Shown here: positions 1-5,975 of the stretch, piece after piece
Numbering within the stretch: position 1 is the stretch's first letter
Layout of the letters: each line of letters opens with the position of its first letter
DNA from: an uncultured Clostridium sp.
Lineage (GTDB): Bacteria; Bacillota; Clostridia; Oscillospirales; Acutalibacteraceae
Length of the DNA: 5,975 nucleotides
Reading direction: 5' to 3'
Assembly: GCA_900547915.1 (NCBI GenBank)
Contig: URIN01000105.1
Coordinates: 1-5,975, forward strand
Notes under the pieces: model-generated
Seen by the model: the letters and a program-made list of their open reading frames with translations, nothing else
Told to the model about the DNA's origin: nothing
Databases searched by the model: none
Made by a program: the position numbers and the translations under genes

Positions 1-47
1 CTACACAAGGCTATTCGTCGGCAGCGTCAGATGTGTATAAGAGACAG
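1..47 (+). other. Nextera (Tn5) sequencing adapter with i5 index, not genomic
   Basis: Positions 15-47 match the 33-base Nextera Read 1 adapter, ending in the 19-base Tn5 mosaic end (29-47, AGATGTGTATAAGAGACAG). Positions 1-6 (CTACAC) are the tail of the P5 flow-cell primer, and 7-14 (AAGGCTAT) occupy the i5 index slot; from memory this is Nextera XT index S520. Genomic sequence starts at about 48. This is library sequence left on the contig end, so anything translated through it is artefactual. Confidence 0.98.
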
Positions 48-48
48 C

Positions 49-3000
49 TTTGAATACAGCGTTATTGAGGTAAACCCCCGTGTTTCACGCTCATCTGCGC
101 TTGCTTCAAAGGCAACGGGTTACCCGATTGCAAAAGTAACCACTAAGATAGCTCTTGGCTACACACTTGACGAAATCAGAAACGATATTACGGGAAAGAC
201 ATGCGCATGCTTTGAGCCTACGCTTGACTATGTAGTTGTAAAAGTGCCGAAATGGCCTTTTGATAAATTCATTAACGCATCGCGCAAACTCGGCACACAG
301 ATGAAAGCTACGGGAGAGGTAATGAGCATTGCCCCCTCTTTTGAAATGGCTATAATGAAAGCCGTAAGGGGTGCGGAAATAGGTCTTGACACGCTTAACA
401 ACAAACAGCTTGACGGAACTGATATTATTAAAACTCTTTATAATCAGGACGATTTAAGGCTGTTTTCTGTTTTCCGAGCTATCAAAAACGGTGTATCCGT
501 TGATGAGATACATAAAATCACTATGATAGATGAGTGGTTTTTATACAAGCTCAAAAACCTTGCAGACTATGAAAAAGAGATAGAAAACACGCCTGTCAGC
601 TTTGAGCAGTACATAAAAGGCAAAAAGTACGGCTACACAGACGCTGCGCTTGAAAGGATAAGCGGTTCTCCCCTTGCCTATCACAAACACGCCGTTTACA
701 AAATGGTTGATACCTGCGGCGCGGAGTTCGCCGCCGAAACGCCTTATTTCTATTCAACTTATGACGAGCACTGCGAAAGCAGAGAGATAGAGCGCGGCGA
801 AAAAGAAAGGATAATAGTTCTCGGTTCAGGGCCTATACGTATCGGTCAAGGCATTGAGTTCGACTACTCGTCTGTTCACTGCGTATGGACGCTGAAAGAG
901 CTTGGCTATGAGGTTATACTCATAAACAACAACCCTGAAACTGTTTCAACAGACTTTGACACGGGTGACAGGCTTTATTTTGAGCCGCTAACTCCTGAAG
1001 ACGTTATGAACGTAATAAAGGTTGAAAAACCGTTTGGCGTTGTTGTGGCTTTCGGCGGTCAGACTGCAATTAAGCTTACAAAATTTCTTGATGACAACGG
1101 CATAAAAATCCTCGGCACTTCTGCGCAAGGTATTGACATTGCTGAGGACAGAGATAAGTTTGACAAACTGCTTGAAAAGTTTGGCATATTCAGACCGAAA
1201 GGAACTTCAGTAACAACACTTGAAGGCGCTCTTGAGGCAGGAAACAGACTTGGCTACCCTGTACTTCTGAGACCGAGTTATGTTATCGGCGGTCAGAATA
1301 TGACAATTGCTTACACCGATGAAGATGTTGAGAGATATATGGGCATTATACTTGCTCAGGGCATAGAGAATCCCGTGCTTGTGGACAAGTATATGATGGG
1401 CACTGAGCTTGAAGTGGACTGTATTTCAGACGGAGAAAAGGTACTTATCCCCGGAATTATGGAACACATTGAGCGCGCAGGCGTACACAGCGGCGATTCA
1501 ATTGCCGTTTACCCGCCGTACAACATCAACGATAAAATGCTGCGCAAGATATGTGATGTTTCTCAGAAACTTGCGCTTTCTCTTGGCACAAAGGGTCTTG
1601 TTAACATTCAGTATCTTATTTATCAAAACGAACTTTATGTTATTGAGGTCAACCCGAGAGCGTCAAGAACAATACCGTATATTAGCAAAGTAACGGGTGT
1701 GCCAATGGTTGAACTTGCCACAAAAATTATGGTAGGCTCGTCACTTGAAAGCCTTGGATACGGCACAGGACTTTACAAAACGCCACCGTATTTTGCGGTT
1801 AAAGTTCCGGTATTCAGCTTTGAAAAACTCAACAATGTAAACAGTCAGCTTGGCCCCGAAATGAAATCAACAGGCGAAGTGCTTGGTGTTGGCAAAAACC
1901 TGAACGAAGCACTGTTCAAAGGTTTGATCTCAGCGGGATTTAAGGTTGAGTCACGTAAGGAATCACGCCACGGCGTGCTCATAACTGTTACCAAAAAAGA
2001 CAGGTATGAAATAGTAAACCTTGCAAAAAAACTTGACGATCTCGGAATAAAGATATGGGCAACTCCGGAAACGGCAAAAGCCATTGCAAGCCTTGGCATT
2101 GAAGTTGACACCGTAAACAAACTCAGCGAGGACAACTCCATTATGGATCTTGTTGAGAGCGGAAAACTTGATTATATCGTTTACACTGGCAAGAGCGACA
2201 AGAAGAGCATTGCCGATTATATCAAGCTTTTCAACAGGGCAAACCAGCTTGGAATAGCCACGCTGACATCGCTTGACACGGCAAACGCGCTTGCGGACAT
2301 CATTGCAAGCAGATACAACCAGATGAACACCGAGCTTGTTGATATAAACTGTATGCGAAAAGAAAAGAGCATACTGAAATTCAGCAAGATGCAGGGCACA
2401 AGCGATGACTACATTTTCTTTAACAACACGGAAAATGTTATCACCTGCCCTGAAAGTTTTGCAATTGAATTTACAGACAGGCACAAAGGCATCGGCGGAG
2501 ACGGAATTGTGCTAATAGAGAAATCTGATGTTGCTGACGCAAAAATGAGAATTTTCAACAGAGACGGTTCAGAGGGCGAAATGGCAGGCAACTCCATTCG
2601 CTGCGTGGGCAAATATCTGTATGACAACGGCATTGTTAACAAAGAAAACATTACCGTTGAAACGGCAAGCGGCATAAGAAGCCTTGAACTGTTTACACGA
2701 AACGGTAAAGTTTCATCAGTTACGGTTGATATGGGAAAAGCTTATCTCAAACCAGCGGAGATACCCGCTGAATTTGACGGCGACAGCATTATAGCAAGAA
2801 AAGCGCATATAGGCTCGAAAGAATACAACATTACCTGCGTATCGGTAGGAAATCCGCACTGTGTTATCTTTGTGGATAATGTTGACAGGGTAGATATTGA
2901 AAAAGAGGGCCCGCAGATAGAAAACGCTGATATTTTCCCTGAAAGAATAAACACGGAATTTGTGCGTGTTGTAAACAGCAGAACGCTTAAAATGCGCGTA

Positions 3001-3207
3001 TGGGAAAGAGGAAACGGCGAAACACTTGCGTGCGGCACAGGAGCGTGCGCTGCAGCTGTTGCGGCTGTGCTTGAAGGCAAATGCGCAAAGGGTGTTGACA
3101 TAACCGTTAAGCTTAGAGGCGGAGATCTTATAGTTAACTATACAGACGAAAAAATCACCCTTACAGGTGACTGCAACCTTGTTTTCAACGGCGAAATAGA
3201 ATACTGA
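49..3207 (+). CDS. carB-dapF: Carbamoyl-phosphate synthase large subunit fused to diaminopimelate epimerase (CarB-DapF), 5'-truncated
   Basis: Residue numbers count from the artefactual adapter ATG at position 31; the first genomic codon is F7. With CarA, CarB makes carbamoyl phosphate from bicarbonate, glutamine nitrogen and two ATP, for pyrimidines and arginine. The sequence opens at the end of the first ATP-grasp domain (IEVNPRVSRSSA, E13 and N15 matching E. coli E299 and N301), so about 290 residues are lost off the contig. An oligomerisation region follows (about 115-255). The second ATP-grasp unit starts at IIVLGSGPIRIGQG (261-274), with metal ligands Q527, E539 and N541. An MGS-like allosteric domain covers about 648-760. 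The frame then runs without a stop into a full DapF domain (about 781-1058; LL-DAP to meso-DAP). DapF keeps C1001 but has A852 in place of the other catalytic cysteine. The TGA stop is followed at once by a terminator. The CarB identity is certain and the DapF fold near certain; epimerase activity is uncertain. Confidence 0.96.
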   Translation, partial: FEYSVIEVNPRVSRSSALASKATGYPIAKVTTKIALGYTLDEIRNDITGKTCACFEPTLDYVVVKVPKWPFDKFINASRKLGTQMKATGEVMSIAPSFEMAIMKAVRGAEIGLDTLNNKQLDGTDIIKTLYNQDDLRLFSVFRAIKNGVSVDEIHKITMIDEWFLYKLKNLADYEKEIENTPVSFEQYIKGKKYGYTDAALERISGSPLAYHKHAVYKMVDTCGAEFAAETPYFYSTYDEHCESREIERGEKERIIVLGSGPIRIGQGIEFDYSSVHCVWTLKELGYEVILINNNPETVSTDFDTGDRLYFEPLTPEDVMNVIKVEKPFGVVVAFGGQTAIKLTKFLDDNGIKILGTSAQGIDIAEDRDKFDKLLEKFGIFRPKGTSVTTLEGALEAGNRLGYPVLLRPSYVIGGQNMTIAYTDEDVERYMGIILAQGIENPVLVDKYMMGTELEVDCISDGEKVLIPGIMEHIERAGVHSGDSIAVYPPYNINDKMLRKICDVSQKLALSLGTKGLVNIQYLIYQNELYVIEVNPRASRTIPYISKVTGVPMVELATKIMVGSSLESLGYGTGLYKTPPYFAVKVPVFSFEKLNNVNSQLGPEMKSTGEVLGVGKNLNEALFKGLISAGFKVESRKESRHGVLITVTKKDRYEIVNLAKKLDDLGIKIWATPETAKAIASLGIEVDTVNKLSEDNSIMDLVESGKLDYIVYTGKSDKKSIADYIKLFNRANQLGIATLTSLDTANALADIIASRYNQMNTELVDINCMRKEKSILKFSKMQGTSDDYIFFNNTENVITCPESFAIEFTDRHKGIGGDGIVLIEKSDVADAKMRIFNRDGSEGEMAGNSIRCVGKYLYDNGIVNKENITVETASGIRSLELFTRNGKVSSVTVDMGKAYLKPAEIPAEFDGDSIIARKAHIGSKEYNITCVSVGNPHCVIFVDNVDRVDIEKEGPQIENADIFPERINTEFVRVVNSRTLKMRVWERGNGETLACGTGACAAAVAAVLEGKCAKGVDITVKLRGGDLIVNYTDEKITLTGDCNLVFNGEIEY
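2371..3204 (+). other. dapF: DapF (diaminopimelate epimerase) domain of the fusion, atypical active site
   Basis: This is the C-terminal domain of the CarB fusion, about 277 residues, which is the usual length of free-standing DapF (274 in E. coli). The opening ILKFSKMQGTSDDY (781-794) corresponds to the normal DapF N terminus (consensus MKFTKMHGLGNDF). Conserved features, using the H. influenzae residue scheme, are N843 (N64) in FNRDGSE, N941 (N157) in GNPHCV, N974 (N190) in RINTEF, E992-R993 (E208-R209) in WERG, and C1001 (C217) in ACGTGAC. Two differences stand out. The CGNG motif carrying catalytic C73 reads AGNS (852-855), and the N11 position reads D792. The domain could be a working variant of a clostridial clade, a one-base enzyme with altered chemistry, or a binding/regulatory relic. 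The reading frame and other motifs are intact, so it is not a decaying pseudogene. Confidence 0.9.
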
Positions 3208-3215
3208 CAAAAAAG

Positions 3216-3246
3216 AAAAGGTCTGCCTTATGGCAGACCTTTTTTT
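3216..3246. terminator. Bidirectional intrinsic terminator between convergent genes
   Basis: A perfect 9-bp stem, 3219-3227 (AGGTCTGCC) with 3232-3240 (GGCAGACCT), has a TTAT loop and extends to 12 bp through flanking A/T pairs. It is followed on the plus strand by seven T (3240-3246), nine bases after the carB-dapF stop. On the minus strand the A-rich stretch 3208-3219 gives the T-rich tail, so it can also end the cytidylate-kinase-like transcript arriving from the right. Termination in both directions is inferred from the symmetry. Confidence 0.92.
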
Positions 3247-3258
3247 ATATTATTAGTT

Positions 3259-3879
3259 TTATTTTGCAGAATCGGCAACAAACCAGTCAAGATTTGTAAC
3301 AGCGTCATAAATTATCTTAACGCAATTATCTGTTCCGAGTGAGGTACTGTTGAGACAGATATCAAAATTCTGTGCCCTGCCCCACTGTCTGTCGGTATAA
3401 TAATTATAATTAATACGGCGGCGCTTATCTATATCTTTCATAAGCTTTCTTGCCTGTTTCACGTCCGTATTCTTATATTTCATTATACGCTGGATCTTGC
3501 TTTCCTCATCACCGTGAATAAATACGTTAAGGCAGTCTTTACGGTCCTGCAGAATATAATCTGCACACCTGCCAACGATAATGCACGGTCCTTTATCAGC
3601 AAGTTCAAGGATTATCTTTCTCTGTGCTGAATAAACATAATCTTCAAGAGAGGAACCGCCGCTGTCTCTGCTTACAAAACCATAGGAGAATATGCTCTTG
3701 AACGGTGAATGTTCTCCCGCCTGCTCAACGAACTCCTCAGCAAAACCGGTCTTTTCCGCCACCTTGGAAATTATCTCCTTATCGTAATATTCCCAGCCGA
3801 GTTTCTTTGCAAGCTCCTCGCCGACATATCTTCCTCCGCTGCCGAATTCACGGCTGATTGTGATAACGTTGTATTTCAT
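3259..3879 (-). CDS. Cytidylate kinase-like family protein
   Basis: A complete 206-residue P-loop protein resembling the cytidylate-kinase-like family (Pfam Cytidylate_kin2) rather than true Cmk. The start reads MKYNVITISREFGSGGRYVG: a first beta strand, then a phosphate-binding loop G13-S-G-G-R17 in which arginine stands where canonical Walker A has lysine, which I recall as normal for this family. Other matching segments are EYYDKEII (30-37), a second core strand with IIVGRCADYIL (100-110), and a basic lid-like stretch DKRRRINYNYYTDRQWG (151-167) ending near NFDICLNSTSLG (171-182). It looks cytosolic, with no signal peptide or membrane segment. The start is well set by GGAGGT six bases upstream. 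It has its own promoter, is insulated from upstream htpG by a terminator, and converges on carB-dapF. The substrate is unknown; nucleoside monophosphate phosphorylation is a guess from the fold. Confidence 0.9.
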   Translation of the reverse strand: MKYNVITISREFGSGGRYVGEELAKKLGWEYYDKEIISKVAEKTGFAEEFVEQAGEHSPFKSIFSYGFVSRDSGGSSLEDYVYSAQRKIILELADKGPCIIVGRCADYILQDRKDCLNVFIHGDEESKIQRIMKYKNTDVKQARKLMKDIDKRRRINYNYYTDRQWGRAQNFDICLNSTSLGTDNCVKIIYDAVTNLDWFVADSAK

Positions 3880-3885
3880 AATTAC

Positions 3886-3891
3886 ACCTCC
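3886..3891 (-). promoter_or_regulatory. Ribosome binding site of the cytidylate kinase-like gene
   Basis: On the minus strand GGAGGT lies six bases before the ATG (3879-3877). It fixes the start codon; no better in-frame start lies upstream. Confidence 0.93.
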
Positions 3892-3910
3892 AACGATGAA
3901 ATATATAAAC

Positions 3911-3931
3911 TTTTCGGTAAAAAGCCGAAAA
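3911..3931 (-). promoter_or_regulatory. Small hairpin in the 5' leader of the cytidylate kinase-like gene
   Basis: A 7-bp stem, 3911-3917 (TTTTCGG) with 3925-3931 (CCGAAAA), and a 7-base loop lie between the promoter and the ribosome site, about 20 bases upstream of GGAGGT. It has only three G-C pairs and no proper U-run after it, so it is not a convincing attenuator. It could affect mRNA stability or ribosome access. The structure is seen; the function is unknown. Confidence 0.5.
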
Positions 3932-3954
3932 TAACTGTATTATATTATATATTT

Positions 3955-3983
3955 ATTATACCATACAATATTACCGCTGTCAC
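3955..3983 (-). promoter_or_regulatory. SigA-type promoter for the cytidylate kinase-like gene
   Basis: Read on the minus strand, the -35 box is GTGACA (3983-3978, five of six matches to TTGACA), the spacer is exactly 17 bases (3977-3961), and the -10 box is a perfect TATAAT (3960-3955). The expected transcription start is near 3948, giving a leader of roughly 70 bases that carries the small hairpin and the GGAGGT site. It sits just downstream of the htpG terminator, so the two genes are separate transcription units. Confidence 0.88.
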
Positions 3984-4013
3984 CCTGTTTTTTCTGATGC
4001 ATTATAATTGAAT

Positions 4014-4063
4014 ATAAAATAAAAGCGCAACGGCCTTTTAAAGGCTGTGCGCTTTTATTTTAT
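4014..4063 (-). terminator. Long intrinsic terminator of htpG
   Basis: An extended inverted repeat: 4014-4028 pairs with 4049-4063 (15 bp, including GCGC flanked by A/T runs), then after a single bulged base (A4029) 4030-4037 pairs with 4041-4048 (8 bp, one G-T wobble) around a 3-base loop. On the minus strand the GC-rich part is followed by TTTTATTTTAT, and the hairpin starts about 40 bases after the htpG stop. The structure is nearly symmetrical, so it could also block plus-strand transcripts. Confidence 0.9.
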
Positions 4064-4103
4064 CTGCCTTAAATATATAATTATTGGAGGTAAAACGAGC
4101 TAT

Positions 4104-5930
4104 TTATAACAGTTCCGAAACCATATCGGCAAACTCTGTTGGGTTTTCAACATCAAGTCCGCTGACAAGACGTGCTTCGTTATAGAGTATCTTTGTATAT
4201 TTCTGAAGTTTGTCCTTATCCTCTGCAAAGAGTTTGAAAAGTTTTTCAGCGATCTGATGATTTGAATTAATCTCGAGCACAAGCTGAGCCTTTACGCCCT
4301 GATTTCCGCCAGGCATACGACTGAGTATCTTTGCCATATCAATTGAAACATATCCCTCGCTTGAAAGGCAAACAGCGTGTGAACCGAGAGAATCAGAGAA
4401 TTTTACTGCTGTAACCTCGTCACCGAGATAACCTTTCATTTCATCGAGCATATCTTTTGCGCCTTCGTTCTTTTCATCAAGCGCTTTCTTTTCTTCATCA
4501 GAAGAAAGTTTCAAATCGTCTTTACAGATATTGGCAAACTGCTTGCCCTCGTACTCCATAAGCATCTGAACAGCAAACTCATCAACATCATCAGTAAAGC
4601 AGAGTACATCAAAGCCTTTTGACTTAACAGCTTCTGTCTGAGGAAGAAGAGCAATCTTTTCGGGTGTTTCACCGCAGGCATAATAGATCTTTTCCTGTCC
4701 CTCGGGCATAGCGTCAATATACTCTTTAAGAGTAACATACTTATTATCTTTGACAGATTTAAACATCATCAGGTCTTTAAGACCGTCTTTTTCTGCACCG
4801 TAATCGGCATATACGCCCCATTTAATCTGAACGCCGAATTTTTCAAAGAACTTTTCGTACTTTTCACGGTCCTTGGTAAGCATCTTTTTAAGTTCTGTCT
4901 TTATCTTTTTATCTATAGCCTTTGCAATTATTCTTACCTGATAATCCTGCTGCAAAGTTTCACGGCTGATATTAAGGTTAAGGTCGGCAGAATCAACAAT
5001 GCCTTTTACAAAACTGAAATAATCCGGCACAAGATCTGCGCATTTTTCCATTATCATAACGCCGTTTGTGTAAAGAGCAAGTCCTTTTTCATATTCCTTG
5101 GAATAATAATCCATCGGCGGCTCTGAGGGGATATAGATAAGAGAGTCAAATGTTGCCGTGCCCTCTGACTTGAAGTGAATTACATCAAGCGGGTCATGGT
5201 AATCAAAGAACTTCATCTTATAATACTCATTATATTCTTCGGGAGTAATCTCGTTTTTGTTCTTACGCCAAAGAGGAACCATTGAGTTAAGAGTTTCAAC
5301 GGAAGTTTCCTCTTTATATTCGCCCTCTTTATCAGGATCGGGCACGGAATGAACCGTTTCCATCTTAATCGGATAGCGGATATAATCACTGTATTTCTTT
5401 ACAAGTTCGGTAATTGTATACTGCTCAAGGAAGTGTGAATAATCCTCGTTTTCAGTATCGTCTTTCATATAAAGAGTTATAACGGTGCCGCAGCTATCCT
5501 TTTCGCATTCCTCAATAGTGTAGCCCTCAGCACCTTCGGATACCCACTTATGAGCAACATCTTCGCCGTAAGCCTTTGAAACGACTTCTACCTTTTTGGC
5601 AACCATAAATGATGAATAGAAGCCGACACCGAACTGACCGATTACTTCTATATCCTTTTCCTTGGCATCCTCATTTTCATTCTTAAAGTTAAATGAGCCG
5701 GACTTTGCTATTGTGCCAAGATTTGATTCAAGTTCTTCTGCTGTCATACCTATACCGTTATCGGTAATAGTAAGAGTTCTGTTTTCCTTATCGGCTGAAA
5801 TAAAGATCTCAAAATCATCCTTATTCATTCCAACGGAAGTATCGGTAAGGGATTTAAAATAAAGCTTATCAATAGCGTCCGAAGCGTTTGAGATAAGCTC
5901 CCTTATAAAGATTTCCTTATTGGTATAGAT
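4104..5930 (-). CDS. htpG: HtpG, Hsp90-family molecular chaperone, 5'-truncated
   Basis: ATP-dependent cytosolic chaperone working as a dimer on late-folding client proteins. Residue numbers count from the artefactual adapter ATG at 5945; genomic sequence begins at I6 (IYTNKEIFIRELISNASDA). Compared with E. coli HtpG, about 23 N-terminal residues are missing off the contig. The GHKL ATPase domain (about 6-200) has the catalytic glutamate E16 and magnesium-binding N20 in ELISNASDA, DNGIGM (62-67) and the lid glycines GQFGVGF (103-109). The middle domain (about 215-490) has LYTNGVMIME (291-300) and NISRET with R328, matching the arginine that contacts the ATP gamma-phosphate. The C-terminal dimerisation domain (about 500-613) ends in SELL with no eukaryotic MEEVD tail. 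All key residues are present, so the gene looks functional. Its promoter and start codon lie outside the window; a strong terminator follows. Confidence 0.97.
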   Translation of the reverse strand: MYTNKEIFIRELISNASDAIDKLYFKSLTDTSVGMNKDDFEIFISADKENRTLTITDNGIGMTAEELESNLGTIAKSGSFNFKNENEDAKEKDIEVIGQFGVGFYSSFMVAKKVEVVSKAYGEDVAHKWVSEGAEGYTIEECEKDSCGTVITLYMKDDTENEDYSHFLEQYTITELVKKYSDYIRYPIKMETVHSVPDPDKEGEYKEETSVETLNSMVPLWRKNKNEITPEEYNEYYKMKFFDYHDPLDVIHFKSEGTATFDSLIYIPSEPPMDYYSKEYEKGLALYTNGVMIMEKCADLVPDYFSFVKGIVDSADLNLNISRETLQQDYQVRIIAKAIDKKIKTELKKMLTKDREKYEKFFEKFGVQIKWGVYADYGAEKDGLKDLMMFKSVKDNKYVTLKEYIDAMPEGQEKIYYACGETPEKIALLPQTEAVKSKGFDVLCFTDDVDEFAVQMLMEYEGKQFANICKDDLKLSSDEEKKALDEKNEGAKDMLDEMKGYLGDEVTAVKFSDSLGSHAVCLSSEGYVSIDMAKILSRMPGGNQGVKAQLVLEINSNHQIAEKLFKLFAEDKDKLQKYTKILYNEARLVSGLDVENPTEFADMVSELL

Positions 5931-5975
5931 CTGTCTCTTATACACATCTGACGCTGCCGACGAATAGCCTTGTGT
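5931..5975 (-). other. Nextera (Tn5) sequencing adapter with i5 index, not genomic
   Basis: Positions 5931-5963 are the reverse complement of the Nextera Read 1 adapter, beginning with the mosaic end (5931-5949), followed by the reverse complement of the same i5 index (5964-5971) and GTGT from P5. It is identical, inverted, to positions 3-47. Genomic sequence ends at about 5930. Confidence 0.98.

Noticed and set aside
1845..3210. Several open minus-strand frames opposite carB-dapF, up to 173 codons.
   Set aside because: They are antisense shadows with no family likeness and no convincing ribosome sites, and they overlap a strongly conserved plus-strand gene.
3911..3931. The leader hairpin as an intrinsic attenuator or riboswitch.
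   Set aside because: The stem has only three G-C pairs and no clear U-run follows, and no known riboswitch core motif was recognised in the short leader.
3898..4004. Possible 20-codon leader peptide on the minus strand starting at an ATG near 4002.
   Set aside because: It has no ribosome site and overlaps the -35/-10 promoter boxes, so it would lie largely upstream of the transcript start.
4001..4006. A second TATAAT on the minus strand as an alternative promoter.
   Set aside because: The position 17 bases upstream reads TGCGCT and lies in the terminator stem, not a -35 box; the 3955-3983 promoter is much better.
3709..4011. A 100-codon plus-strand frame opposite the start of the kinase-like gene.
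   Set aside because: It is antisense to conserved coding sequence and then crosses the promoter region; no ribosome site was seen.
4085..4103. GGAGGT-like ribosome site on the plus strand, suggesting a small gene start.
   Set aside because: No ATG, GTG or TTG follows at usable spacing, and the downstream plus strand is antisense to htpG.
3..5975. A composite transposon flanked by inverted repeats.
   Set aside because: The repeats are exact sequencing adapter with an index; there is no transposase gene inside.

Overview
The window looks like a piece of a Clostridia genome, most likely Oscillospirales/Ruminococcaceae from a gut-type metagenome. The reasons are moderate-to-low GC with very AT-rich intergenic DNA, a strong GGAGGT ribosome site, a consensus SigA promoter, compact U-tailed terminators, a meso-diaminopimelate pathway domain and a cytidylate-kinase-like protein of a type common in clostridia. 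The taxon is inferred from style and protein flavour, not from a marker gene. Both ends are not biology: positions 3-47 and 5931-5975 are an exact 45-base inverted repeat made of Illumina Nextera (Tn5) adapter plus an 8-base i5 index. The true insert is about 48-5930.

Layout. (1) 49-3207, plus strand: a single uninterrupted frame with most of carbamoyl-phosphate synthase large subunit (CarB; roughly the first 290 residues are missing at the contig edge) fused directly to a full-length diaminopimelate epimerase (DapF) domain. (2) 3208-3258: a short gap with a bidirectional hairpin terminator between convergent genes. (3) 3259-3879, minus strand: a complete cytidylate-kinase-like protein of 206 residues with a clear ribosome site, a 5' leader containing a small hairpin, and a near-perfect promoter. 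(4) 4014-4063: a strong hairpin terminator that closes the htpG unit just upstream of that promoter. (5) 4104-5930, minus strand: HtpG (bacterial Hsp90), lacking only about 23 N-terminal residues at the contig edge.

The genes do not form one pathway. CarB makes carbamoyl phosphate for pyrimidines and arginine, DapF makes meso-DAP for cell wall and lysine, HtpG is a chaperone, and the kinase-like protein has no known substrate. The most interesting observation is the CarB-DapF fusion. It is made more notable because the DapF half has alanine (A852) where the first of the two catalytic cysteines of the family is expected, while the second (C1001) and most substrate-binding residues are kept. 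No mobile element, CRISPR array, tRNA or rRNA was seen.
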